A stretch of DNA of 64,000 bases. It comes from Isochrysis galbana. Taxonomy: Eukaryota > Haptophyta > Isochrysidales > Isochrysidaceae. Numbering within the stretch: position 1 is the first letter of the stretch; each line of letters begins with the position of its first letter. The notes below the pieces were generated by a model. The model was not told where the DNA came from, searched no databases, and saw nothing but the letters and a program-made list of their open reading frames with translations. Location of the stretch: assembly GCA_018136815.1 (NCBI GenBank), contig CM030935.1, positions 905,024-969,023 on the forward strand, read 5' to 3'. A program made the translations under genes and the position numbers. Below, piece by piece: positions 47,418 to 58,555 of the stretch.

Positions 47418-48166
47418 TTCGCTTGGATGCATGGGATCGTGGGTTGTGGAGCGCCCTCTCTCTTTCTCTCGAAAGAGAAGGGAAGTTTCCCCACCTCTCT
47501 TCCTCCCAGGCGCCTCGCAGATAGGTTTAATTTGCTATCTCCCCTGCGGTTCTTTATCTGCTTCTGGGGGCAATCAGGTTTAATTTGCGATCTCTTCGTA
47601 CCTCCTCCTTAAGCATATCGCACTTCTCTCGTCTTATTTGGTAAGTCTCTTGGAATCCTGTGCGGCAAGATTGCCCCTCGATTCCGTTATGGTGCGATTC
47701 CCGTTCCAGACAAGATCGCCGACAGATCGCCCTTTGATCGTCGTCCGTCGTTGTCTGATCGGAGTGTTTGGGTTTGATTTCAGTCGAGTTATGTGAGAAA
47801 GTCGTGGGGCGAGAGTCGGGGTGTTTTCCTTGGTGTCTTTGTCCGTCGTCCTGTCGTCAGTCGTCATCCGTCGTCGCTCTCGCTCTCGTCGCTCTCGCTC
47901 TCGTAACACCCGTACCCAACAAACTCGCCTCGCCTCGCCAGCCCCTGCCTTCACAGCCCTCCTCACACTCACCCTCGCCTCTCGCCGCTCGCTCAATGTC
48001 GCTTTCGCCGCCGTCCTCGCCCTCGCTCAAGCCCGCCTGCCCGCCTTCCTCTGCTGACGGGCTGAAGCCCGTCAGCACCTCCGAACTCGTCTCCTCCGCC
48101 GCGCCTGCCGCCGGCATGGCCCCTTCCTCATTGCCCTCAGGCCCTATGGGCCACCACAATTCGTCA
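47418..48166 (+). mobile_element. 3' LTR of the Ty3-type element, right part (and possible leader)
   Basis: Continues the LTR after the LINE and matches 18405-19170 to its end (CAATTCGTCA). It includes TGGTGCGATTCCCG at about 47691, a candidate tRNA primer-binding site; if real, the LTR would end near 47690 and the remainder would be leader plus start of another element's gag frame (MSLSPPSSPSLKPACPPSSA). The common end point of both copies favours a single LTR unit. Confidence 0.65.
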
Positions 48167-49310
48167 GTGGGTCGACCCCCCAAAACCGAACAAAAAGGAA
48201 CGAGGGGGGGGGGGGGCGGAAAGGGGAAAGGGGAGCGAGAGGGTGGGGCAAAGAAAGGCGGTGTGCCAGGGGTGGTCCCCAGCGAGAGGGATAGTGGATA
48301 GCAGAATAGTAGGCATCTTCAAGAATATTTTTCTGCGCGGGTCTGGGAGGGTCTGGATTGAGATGTGTTGAGTGCTCAGCACATGCCAAAAGGCATGGCT
48401 TGAGGGTGACTGACAAGCTGACAAGACCCCCGGAGGCCGGAGGGGCGTTAGTGCCTGAGGGGAGGGGCGCGAGGCACCCCCCCTGACCCCTACTCTAAGA
48501 GCGTAGTTTTCACCCTTCATAACTTATCATAACCCTGCTACACCCTGGACCCCTTAGCCTTATTCGCGCACGGAGGGCGGGAGTAGCCGCATAGCGGCAG
48601 AGTGGGCGAGGGGGCAGGCAAAGAAGCGCGCGACATGGGCGTGGAAATTCGTTCTAAGAGAAGGCCGCAGGTGTGGTGAGAATATAGTAAAAAGGAAATT
48701 CGTTCTAGTTCGCAACAGCATGTCTATACACACGCACCACCGACACAGCTATCTTCACAGCCCACACCATGCACACGGCAAGATTTGTGCAGAGAGCTAG
48801 CACACAGCCTCATTACAATCTGGTGCAACTGAATTTCAGCGGGACGAGGTAGGTGCTGGAGTGGAAGTCTAGGGGACTCATCCCGGCATTTACTGCTGGA
48901 GAAAGCATCGTCGTTGCCATCGATGTGATGGCGGCATGGCTCAGCCATATCGGCAATATCCGCACTAGGATGTGGAGAATCATAGAGAAACAGTTGCTCT
49001 GCATTGGATGCCAAGGGCCACTCATCGTGATGCCGCGGGCTGTGCGAGGCGAAGGGGGCGCAGTACGTGCAATGTGGTTCTGACAGGAACATAGACGCGG
49101 ATGCCTGGGAAATTCATCAGTTCGAGAGGCGCAGCCCGAGGACGAGCAGAGTGAGCACCGTAGCGAGCATCGTGGCGCAAAGCTGATCGTGAAGATGGTT
49201 GGGGTTAATGGCATCCAAGCTGTCAAGGCCATCAAGCTGCCAGTCAGCATGTGGCAGAATATCATACACATTGAAACTCGGAGATCTCGCCCAACACTCG
49301 GCAGCATTGA
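48167..49310. other. Intergenic and 3' flank of the cyclin gene
   Basis: A G run lies at 48207-48216. On the minus strand 49120-49312 encodes SFNVYDILPHADWQLDGLDS followed by a hydrophobic segment (ATMLATVLTLLVLGLRLSN, stop), which looks protein-like but is out of frame with the cyclin end and has no start of its own. Nothing further can be supported. Confidence 0.4.
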
Positions 49311-50982
49311 CTAGCGACCAGGGATGACGGCTGGGATAGCGTTGGCAGACTGTGAAAGTCTGGCAGAGGCCTCTCGCTTAAATTGAGAGGTGTAGGCAAA
49401 GGAGCGCGATTCTAACGCCGCGGTGGCGGGCGCCTCAAGCATCTTGAGTTTGAACTCGCGGTTCTCGCGCTGGCAGAGCGTTCGCAGCTGAAAATAGTAG
49501 CTAGCATACCTGCAGAGAGGGCGCGGGCAGGGAGGGGCGTATAAAACGATGATAGTGCAGGCAAAAGTGTCTAGGGTGTAACATGAAAGCAACTCAGTTG
49601 GCGGTGCATCGGAGGGGAGACTCCATCCAGCCGGCGATACAATGGCCGGCGACGCCCAACACCATGCCACCTGATACATCACCGACGATTCAGTGAGATC
49701 GCATAACCTTGGCGGCGAGTGTCTATAAGGCATGGGCTTACAGTGACGCATTGACAGAGACATCGTGGTCAATGAGCTCTAGGAATTTCTTCTCCAAATG
49801 GTTAATTTCAGCCAACGTGAACATGGGGCAGAACAACGAAAAGTCCGAATTTTGCAGCGAACGGTCATCCCACACCTGCATGTGCGAGCAATCGGCATCA
49901 AAAGTTACACCCTAGACAGCTTGCCGGGGAAAGCATTTTAAGCTTGGTAGACATGGAGGACGTGGCAGAGTTGGGCCATGCTCGCGGTCACGCCGTCAAG
50001 AAGCATGAGTGCACACCTTTTGTGCCAGGATAAGCGCAGCCAGGAGAATGGGTCGCCACGAGGTGACCAGGAGCGGGACACCGGATGTCGCAGAGAGCCT
50101 GCTCGAGTGGGACGTGACACATTGAGCGGAGGCAAGACACCAACACACGCCGGGGGTTGGGCAAAATAATTGGTGCTTGAGCTTTGTGCTCGGGGCACGC
50201 CTGCAGCGTACCGCTCAATATACACCAGAGAAATGATGAGGCATTCGGACGGGAAGTTGGCACATTCATACACCGACTGGATTGTGTGGAAGATGGTCTC
50301 CTCGCCAGGAATCTGATGAACCGCGAGTAGACGACATCACATGGCCCCAAGAGTTGTGCAACGAGCAGGGCACATCTCGAACCTTTATTGCCACAGTGCG
50401 AGTGCGAGTGTGCAGGTGCCGGTCTCTCCCTCCCTGGAGATGGACCGGGCGCAGCGCATCCCGGTGGCCCGCTGTGAGACGAGCCACTGTGATTCCAGGG
50501 GGGGCCGCGCCAGTGGGAGAAACACTCACCTCACGCTTCTTCTTCTTCGTTTCATCAGTGTACGTGCGCTCAGCAGGCTTCTTGTACAAAGGGTTGTTCT
50601 CCTCCGAGAAGAAGGGGAACGGATCTTCGACGTGAGAGCGAGACAATTGCTCACCCTGACGCAGCGTATGAAAAGCAATGGGTTACCATCGTCTGCGTGA
50701 GAGCAAGAGGGCAGGTGGCCAGATGTCCGGGCACGCAGGAGCGAGACTCCTGATGGGGCATGAGCCACGCGCACACCTGCTCCACGCGGTCGTGAATTAC
50801 GACGGCAACGCAGAAGATGATCTCGTCGATGTCAGGTTTCATGATGGTGCTGTTGATGAAGATCGACGAGGTAGAGTTGAAGCGTGGCTTGGTGGCGAGC
50901 TTCTGGCTCTCAGTCTGCTTTGATGTCTCAGGGGCTGGTGCTTCGACCTCCATAGCGGAGACGGCATCTGAGGCGCGCGCGA

Positions 50983-51017
<35 letters not shown>

Positions 51018-51342
51018 CGCGCGAGCGGGGTGAGAACAAGGCGCGAAGGGATCAGAAGGAGGAGGAGAAGGATGAGGAGGAGAAGGTTGTGAGACCAAGA
51101 TGGGGCGAGGCCGGCGCACCCTCCCCGAAGAGAGCAGTGATGCCGAGCGTGAGCCGCTTGCGGTGGCCAGCGAGTGAGACGCCGATCGTCTTGAGCTCCG
51201 TGTCGGTGAGGCGGCGCAGCTGGTCGGCGGTCTGAATACCTGCCTTCTTGAATGCATCGATGTACTTGCCCATGTTCAGCGCCTCGAGCCAGCTCTCCAC
51301 CCCAGTGAAGGTGGTGGGGAGGGACGCGCCGCCAGACGCCAT
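49311..51342 (-). CDS. SAM-domain cyclin (cyclin Y/PHO80-like), seven exons
   Basis: Proposed CDS: complement of 51120-51342, 50777-50967, 50530-50655, 50212-50312, 50017-50098, 49742-49875 and 49311-49509; 1056 bases, 351 residues; six GT-AG introns of 113-232 bp. Exon 1 is a sterile-alpha-motif domain (VESWLEALNMGKYIDAFKKA; LAGHRKRLTLGITALFG). The rest is a cyclin box of the cyclin Y type: FNSTSSIFINSTIMKPDIDE, FSEENNPLYKKP, TIFHTIQSVYECANFPSECL, LVYIERLSATSGVPLL, ILLAALILAQKVWDDRSLQN, LEKKFLELIDHDVSVNASLY. The frame and domain flow are unbroken across every junction. Known: such cyclins activate CDK14/16 or Pho85-type kinases, often at membranes. Inferred: the SAM domain docks or oligomerises the complex. 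The first intron carries GT/CG repeats. Coding-strand GA tract upstream of the start. Confidence 0.88.
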
Positions 51343-51359
51343 CGAAACGTCCGCGTCTT

Positions 51360-51516
51360 CAGCGGAGGAAGGGGCTCACTTCCCTAATCTTCTTCCCCTC
51401 TCTTCTCTCTCTCTCTTCTCTCTCGCCGTCTCCTCTCGTTATCCCTCCCGGTGCGGCCGCGCAGTGTGCTGCCCCCCCCCCCCCCCCCCCCCCTCCCCTT
51501 CCCCTCTCTCCCGGCG

Positions 51517-51563
<47 letters not shown>

Positions 51564-51960
51564 CCCCCCCCCCCCCCCCACCGCTGTCTCTCTCTCTTCT
51601 CGTTCCTCTCACCCCTTCCCCCCCTCGCCCACCCCCCGCCCCTCGCCCCACCGCGCTGCTCTCACTCGACGCCGTCGCCCCCGCGCGCTCCTCCTCCTCC
51701 TGCCCTTTCTTCTCTCCCTCCCTCTCTCTCCTCTCTCCTCTCTCTCCTCTGTCTCGCCGCTCTCTCTCTTCTCTCTTCTCTCTCTTGCGTCTCGTCTCGC
51801 GCCTCTCTCGTCACCCCTCCTTCCCCCAGATCCCTCCCCCCTCTCTAGGAGGAACTCTCTACTCCCCTACTCTCCCTCTCCCCCATTCCTCAGAGTCCCT
51901 CCCCACGTTTCACGTTTCAGATGAGCGAAAGAAACCGCTCCGTCATCTCACCCCCCCCCC
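51360..51960. repeat. CT- and C-rich low-complexity region upstream of the cyclin gene
   Basis: Poly-C at 51471-51492 and 51561-51579, (CT)n at 51519-51560 and CT-rich DNA to about 51800, then C14 at 51950-51964. It is the 5' flank of the minus-strand cyclin gene, whose coding strand is therefore GA/G-rich. Frames across it are spurious. Confidence 0.85.
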
Positions 51961-51964
51961 CCCC

Positions 51965-52737
51965 TCGCGCCCCTCGCCCGCTCCCTCCTCGCCTCGGCCC
52001 CCTTCTACCTGGCCAAATAGCGAAACAATCACCCACCCAGCCCCTCTCGTCCCTACCGCTACGAGGACGACGGCATCCGCATAGTCTGCCCGTCGTCGCT
52101 GCCAGCTCCTCGCATCGAGCTCAACATCTGCCGCCGGCCGGACTCGGAGATGCAAAATCTCTCAGCTCGAGGACTCGGGGACGGCAGCTGGAGAGGCCTA
52201 CCTCCCCAGATCTGAGCGGAATCTGTTCGGCTTTTCGGAACCCAACCGTTATCTTTGCGCCGACAAACCACCGAGCGGAGCTACAGGCATGAGTGGGGAG
52301 ATCAAGCCGGGTGCGTCGTTGACGAACCCCTCGCCAGTTGTAGGCGGGCGTCGTAGGGTGAGAACTTTGTAGTCTTGAAGTCACGAAACGACTGAGTTCT
52401 GATCCGATCTTGCGACGCTCGGTGTATCATGGATTTCCCCGACCGACGTCAGGGAGAACCGCACCACCACGGCATCCAGCCTACAAGCGGACGAACCATC
52501 CAGGCTGTCTAATGTCTACTACAAAGAGGAATTCGATCCATCTTTCCCCAACTATAGTTGATTGCGATGGAGATGGAGCGCGCCGACGCGAACCGGCGGC
52601 TGATCGGTTAAGCTATCACCGAGCTCAGGTGAAGAAAGAAGGGGGAGATGGATGCGTTGGCTTCCAATTCATTTGCCATTCCATTTGGAGAGAACGTCTG
52701 GCTATGTCGCCGCTATCGTCGAGGTCTGTCCTTGTTC
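51965..52737. other. Unassigned region with a Ty3 relic
   Basis: No gene is visible except the small Ty3 relic listed separately. Frames have no motifs. Confidence 0.4.
52445..52550 (+). pseudogene. Ty3 polyprotein relic (spacer between RNase H and integrase)
   Basis: CACCACGGCATCCAGCCTAC, then AAGCGGACGAACCATCCAGG, match the Ty3 sequence at about 40583-40650 (CACAACGGCATCCAGTCTGC, AAGCCGACGAACGGTCGTCC), including the following GAATTCGATC / GGATTCTATC stretch. A fragment of about 100 bases in decayed frame. Confidence 0.55.
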
Positions 52738-53757
52738 TGTAGGGCGGTCAAACAGGGGCTTTTTAACTATTAGTAAGGATTGGGCTGCATTTTTTGACCG
52801 TGGCGCGAGGCCCAATAAAAACCTTCAGGGGGGGCCACCTGCCGCCACGAAAATCTTAGCCAGGAAATGGTGCGATTCTCCCCCCCCCCCCCCCTCCGTC
52901 ACGCGCGCTCACGCTCTACCCGTAAAGAATTGGCGGTCGCGCCCGCGGGGGGATCGATTCCTTTATATCTAAGCTACATTCGGCATTTGATTCCCGCCCG
53001 ATGCAGTGCCGTGTCGGGCTGCCGACAGTCCGACCACCCCCTGACCCTCTGGCATCATGGCCCGCGCAGCCCACCCAGCTCCTCACAGCGCGCGCACGCG
53101 GCTACCCTGGCTGCCGCAGACCCCGCCCTGACCATCCCGACCCGCCCCTCGCAGGATTTGCCCTCACTCGAACTCGGCATCGAGAACCAGGACCAGCTCA
53201 CCGACGCGGCCGTCCACGCGTGGCTGACAAGCCTCCGCGTTGAGGCTGCCCTCGCGGCCCTCCTCTCTCTGACAGTGCCAGATTCGGCGCTGATCGATGA
53301 GGCAAGACCCGTGGGTGGCCTCAGGACGGGCCACGTCGTAGCTCTCTACGCCGCGGCGAGCAAAAAAGCCCAAGATCTTGCCAGAGCGCCTCACAGCGCA
53401 TCTGGCGGGAACCCACCACCCACCACCCAAAGCAGAAATCATCTTCTGCCGCTGGGTGGTGGGCTTGGCAGGCGGTATTGGGAATCAACCCATACTGCAA
53501 ATGACGCGCGACGGCGCGACGAAAGCGCTCCTGGCACGCGGAGCTCGCGCAGCCAAGGCGCACTCCAAGGTCTTGGCAATACTTGACATGAAGTCAAGGA
53601 GAGCCATAGACCGCGGAGCCGACGCGGCGTCCGTCGATCTCTGGTGGGCAGCAGAGGCAGAGGGCCTTTGGCAGTCCGCCGCCAAACCTTTCAACATTGG
53701 CAAAAGCGACAGCGGCGACGGGCCAGATAGTGGGGGAGGCGGCGGTGGTGGTGGCGG

Positions 53758-53788
<31 letters not shown>

Positions 53789-54568
53789 AGCGGTGGCAAT
53801 GAGCCTACCCCACCGATCCCAGCGGCGGCGCCACTCAGTCCGCGGATAGTCCGCTGGCTGATCGCATGCGGCACGGCATCACCAGGCTCGCCATTGCGAG
53901 CTCTTGCGGGGGCCATACTGCCACTCACAGTCATAAGTGAGTTCGTTGGCTGTGGCTCCCGCTCACATTGGGTCCCACGCTGGCAGCAACAAGCTCTGCG
54001 AGTCACGCAGGCTGAACTGCGTTTGGAGCTACGGCGGAGCTCCCGACTGCACAACGAGCTTGCGGAGCGGGATGTGGCCATGGCGGCGCTACAGCGCAGC
54101 CAGCAACGAGTTGTGAGGCAAGAGGCCGCGGTGAGGGCGGCTCTGGAAGCAGAGAGACGCGCCGCTACGCAGAAGGTGGCAGCGGCGCGGCTCTCCGCGG
54201 CGTTGCAGGTGTCCACAGCTCGTAAGGCGAACGTGGCGGCGCGGCAGAAACTGGAGGCGCGGCATGCGGCCGCGATGGAGGCGGCGCTGCAAGCACACCC
54301 GTCAGTTAGCTTGCTCGTGGATGAATACTCCGTTTCAAAATACGTCTATCACTCCCGCGGCGGGCGCCGCGGTTCTTTACCGGTAGAGCCCCAGGGCGTG
54401 TGCAAGGGAGGGGCGAGGGGGAAGGAGAATCGCACCATTTTCTGGCGAAGATTTTCGTGGCGGCAGGTGGCCCCCCTGGGAGTTTTGTTCTGGACTTTGG
54501 AAAATGGCCAAAAAAGTCACCTCCCCCCATATTAGTACTTAAAAACCCTGTTTGACCGCCCTACGCCC
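52738..54568. mobile_element. DNA element with long terminal inverted repeats
   Basis: The ends are inverted copies of each other over about 240 bp: left 52738 TAGGGCGGTCAAACAGGGGC and right, read in reverse, TAGGGCGGTCAAACAGGGTT (54549-54568). Inside both repeats are GGGGCCACCTGCCGCCACGA followed by AAATCTT.GCCA and AAATGGTGCGATTCTCC, then a (G/C) run and an ACCSGTAAAGAA block. Length about 1.83 kb. No target-site duplication is evident directly at these ends. Long inverted repeats suggest a Mutator-like or foldback element, but no DDE transposase is encoded, so it would be non-autonomous. Confidence 0.75.
53378..54535 (+). CDS. Unrecognised ORF inside the inverted-repeat element
   Basis: 385 codons (first codon CTG or ATG-like; an exact start is not supported). 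Residues about 45-110 are Ala-rich helical (RDGATKALLARGARAAKAHS; RGADAASVDLWWAAEAEGLW), then a run of about 22 Gly with Ser, then a long Ala/Arg/Gln/Glu coiled coil (about 200-305; RLELRRSSRLHNELAERDVA). The last 60 residues are the terminal inverted repeat read as protein, so the natural end is doubtful. A related-looking helical frame lies upstream (53160-53400: LGIENQDQLTDAAVHAWLTS), probably connected through an intron or frameshift. It could be a captured host gene fragment. No function can be given. Confidence 0.4.
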
Positions 54569-55531
<963 letters not shown>

Positions 55532-56796
55532 TTAAGAGAAAGGACCCCCAGCCATAAAGGTCTCCAGAGCAGGAGGCTGCATCCCAAACTTGTGGGAAAC
55601 AATGCTTCCATACAGGCAGGTATGCATGTTGGTGAACAGATTGGCCACTCGGAGGTACGCTCCGACATCCCGACGCAACAGCTGTTGCGCGCGAGCCAGG
55701 TCAAACCAAGGCCAAAGGTTCGCTACCTTCCCGAACCCCCATTCCGCGCTCACACGAAAGGGGCTCATGACAGAATTGAAAAAAGCTTGCCACGAAAGAA
55801 GTGTACCCCTGTACATCCTATACAGGTAAGCTGACATTGGGTAAGCGGAGTCACCAAGCAAGCAATACACACGCCCGGCTCTAGTGCAACACAAATGCAT
55901 GATGTGTAGGAGGCCAGACATGTGCAGCACAAAGGAGTCATGCCGCGATCCATGCACTGGGCCGTAGGCCCATGGCTGAATTCCATTCGGGAACACAATG
56001 CCTTGCACTTTCACGCCATGGCAACGCTTGTGCCCGGAGAAGTAGACACCTTGTGCACGGATGGGTCGTGCAACGGGCCACAACTTACCATCAATGAAGC
56101 CCACCATGTTAGAGACTGGGACCCCCACCCTCACTAGCGCCGCGGCAAAGGCAGGAAAGAGGGGAGAGAAGGCAGAAAAGCCTCGGGAGTCGAGGAGATG
56201 AGGGAAGGTTAGGTGTATGTGGTCCACCACAGCACGATGCGCCGCTGAGATAGCAGCTTCACTACGCCCCGTCTCCCACACAAGAGACGCGGCGGGTCCT
56301 GAGTACAAGAGGAGGGAAGTATTCGTGGAGTTAGAAAGAATGGAGCACATCAACCACTTACAAAGACTTCCTTATCACGCCACATGCCGCGCTCACCTGG
56401 CGTTCGGAAGCGTCGAAGCGTAATGAGGGCGGCCTCCTCGCCACGCATGATGTAGCCGCCGCGCAGCCGCCAGCCGGGCGGCAGTTGCAATGCGTCAATG
56501 AAGCGGCGGAGGTCGGGGAGACGTACGCCAAAGCGGATGTAAACATCCCTGGCGAAGTCGTCCTTGCCCACACCGGCCTCCGCCGCCTCGCGCTCCAGTC
56601 GGGCCACTGAAAGGCGCTGTGGGCCGATGCGCGTCTTCGCAGAGCGTCCCAGAGGGTCAACAGCGACAGCGACGAGGATGCTCTCCTCATCGTCCGCGCT
56701 TTCACCGGATGAGCCCGCAAGGAGCTCATCCCACAGTCGATCCTCGTCGGCCGCGATCGCCAGCGCCAGCGCCATCTCCGCATCCTCCAGCTCCAT
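55532..56796 (-). CDS. HARBI1-like DDE transposase / nuclease, two exons
   Basis: Proposed CDS: complement of 56397-56796 and 55532-56298, one 98-bp GT-AG intron; joined across it the frame reads LRRFRTPG/PAASLVWETGRSEAAISA, the typical Harbinger order. Exon 1 holds the N-terminal helix-turn-helix-like part (LPDLRRFIDALQLPPGWRLR; MRGEEAALITL). Exon 2 holds the DDE_4 nuclease: Asp in GFIDGKLWPVARP, YGPVHGSRHDSFVL, Asp in LLGDSAYPMSAYL, Glu in VSAEWGFGKVANLW, and the end AYLRVANLFTNMHTCLYG. All three acidic residues are present. Known: PIF/Harbinger transposases cut and paste DNA with a Myb-like partner; some copies are domesticated. No partner gene or clear terminal inverted repeats are seen, so either status is possible. 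Confidence 0.85.
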
Positions 56797-56888
56797 CGCT
56801 GAGAAGGGGCGGGTGGGCATGAGTCGGCGCGGCGCCGTGAAACCCGTCGCGCTCTGCCGGCAGGCCTTTTGCAGAACGTTGTTTTCCT

Positions 56889-56968
56889 CGGGTTTCACCC
56901 AGCTTTACTCGGTAGTCGAGCAAGTGAAACCCCGGAGTGAAACCCGAATGAAACCCGAGTGAAACCTT
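56889..56968. repeat. Cluster of GTGAAACCC motifs
   Basis: AAGTGAAACCCC, GAGTGAAACCC, GAATGAAACCC and GAGTGAAACC occur within 50 bases (56922-56968), preceded by an inverted copy GGGTTTCACCC (56890-56900). It lies about 95 bases upstream of the HARBI1-like start. The iterated, partly inverted arrangement resembles subterminal transposase sites or a promoter element. Confidence 0.5.
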
Positions 56969-57273
56969 CTCAAAAACCCTCTAGCTTTCGCCACTCATCT
57001 GTCGCTGTGGGGGAGTGTTTCATCCTAAGTCGTGTATTGTTGTAGATATCTCAGTTCTATCTACTCTGCGTGTGGCAACGTGCAACGTCGGCCTTGTCTA
57101 CTTTAGTGTCACTGAACCGCCGTCACGACGAGTGCTAGCCACACGATGTTCTCATTGATCCAATCTACACAACACTCTTATCTATTCACGGACCACCTGG
57201 GTACTCCTAGATCAAACACAACCTAAGAAGAGAGGAGGGGTCGGTCGTGTGAGCGTGCAGGAGCAGCAGCAGG
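56969..57273. other. Intergenic between divergent genes
   Basis: About 300 bases between the HARBI1-like gene (minus) and the 247-residue gene (plus), AT-richer than the genes. It should hold promoters for both, but no core motif is certain. Confidence 0.4.
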
Positions 57274-58017
57274 ATGCCACCGCGCGACAGCCTGCCGGGC
57301 GGGCGGAACGGGCCGAGCGTAGCGCGCTCATCCAAGAAGGGCGTGCCCCAGCTCCTGCCCCTGAGCCAGATCGACTTTGCTGCGCACCTTCACTCCAATC
57401 GCGAGGTTGTCCTCACGGCCTCCGGCTTGAGCCCTCAGGCCAGTCGAGCAGGTCGCATCTGGGCTCCTGTGCTGCCTAATGCAGCAGAGGCTCTCACAGA
57501 TGCCCAGCTCAACGGCGCGCATGCGGCAGTCTTCTGGCGAGAGATGGACGGTGTGACTCATGGAGCAATGCCCCACATGCCATCGTCTCTGTTGTACGAC
57601 GAACAGAAGCAAAATGCTCCACCACCCCTTGCAGCCATGTATGAGTCGCAGCTTGCAGACAGACATCGGGCCCGTATTTTGGAGCATGAATGGCGAGTGC
57701 GAAAAATCCAGGATGAAATGCATGCGAGCAGAATGGCATATCACCGATTCCATAGGCACGAATCGCAAGGCAGGCTACGAAAATCCCAGGCGAAGCGAGA
57801 GCAACTCGAGGACATGCTGCAACTTCCCTGCCCACGCACGCACAAATCCGCTGCTAGAGTTGGCAATACGGCCAACGTTGAACAGAAGCGTGTGCATTTG
57901 CCCTCTGTAGAACGGCCCGCGCCAAAATTGACAGTGAGTGTCACCCCTGGTGAGGTAGATGTGGCCACCTTGAATCTGCACAACTGGGGAACGCTCCACA
58001 CACGAACCTTGACATGA
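57274..58017 (+). CDS. Hypothetical protein, 247 residues
   Basis: Frame from ATG 57274 to TGA 58017. Hydrophilic, basic; no signal peptide or TM helix. N-terminal part LPLSQIDFAAHLHSNREVVL, then a central charged helix, likely coiled coil (ADRHRARILEHEWRVRKIQD ... RKSQAKREQLEDML, about 130-190). I do not recognise the family. Codon use is like the other host genes, and no other-strand frame competes with it, so it is probably real. The gene stands alone between the HARBI1-like gene and a transposon-derived fragment. Confidence 0.55.
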   Translation: MPPRDSLPGGRNGPSVARSSKKGVPQLLPLSQIDFAAHLHSNREVVLTASGLSPQASRAGRIWAPVLPNAAEALTDAQLNGAHAAVFWREMDGVTHGAMPHMPSSLLYDEQKQNAPPPLAAMYESQLADRHRARILEHEWRVRKIQDEMHASRMAYHRFHRHESQGRLRKSQAKREQLEDMLQLPCPRTHKSAARVGNTANVEQKRVHLPSVERPAPKLTVSVTPGEVDVATLNLHNWGTLHTRTLT

Positions 58018-58555
58018 TCAGCCATGGCCCCTTGTTGAGTTCATATTGATTCATGCTCTTGTGACCCGAGTCCGAATGACACCCACTGGAGTTACCGATG
58101 TCTGTGTAAGTACACTGTACTCCACATCCACACATGGACGTAGTCGCACACCCAGCCCCACACAATGCAGGTATGGTATGCGGCTAGGCTAAATCTCATA
58201 GGTCACAGACCCAGGACAAAGTACAAAGTCCTTATCTGATAAGAGGTTGCAACCTCAGGTTTGGTTATTTTTTTGGCAAATGCCCCCATGAAATGGATAT
58301 AAAAATTAAGGGCAATCCCCCCCCCCCCCCCACGCACTCTTTCCCCCCCCCCCCCTCTTCTTCCCCTCCCCGCGCAACGAGCCTCAGCCGGAGATCATAA
58401 ACCACATTTTATGATCTCGGAACGGGCGCAAAGTGCACAATGGCATCGACAATGTCAAGAAGTGGGAAACACCGTCCATTCGCTAATCTGGGTACTAGAA
58501 AGCACCAGCTGCAAGACTTCAATCAACTACAGCAAGCCCAGGCCGACACAACCAC
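58018..58555. other. Intergenic with poly-C runs and a perfect hairpin; no gene seen
   Basis: Poly-C at 58318-58332 and 58347-58358. A perfect hairpin lies at 58391-58418. A 114-codon plus frame starting at 58440 overlaps the better-supported minus frame and is not called. Confidence 0.4.
58391..58418. repeat. Perfect 11-bp inverted repeat (hairpin)
   Basis: GAGATCATAAA - CCACAT - TTTATGATCTC, with a possible extension CCG/CGG through a one-base bulge. It could be a transcription end, a mobile-element tip or the processed 3' hairpin of an mRNA; nothing adjacent decides. Confidence 0.8.

Noticed and set aside
48724-49092. 122-codon minus frame downstream of the cyclin gene
   Set aside because: His/Ser/Pro-rich, no motif, competing frames of similar length on both strands.
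50651-50953. ATG at 50953 as the cyclin start
   Set aside because: Possible, but the upstream exon joins in frame through good splice sites and adds a complete SAM domain, so the longer model is preferred.
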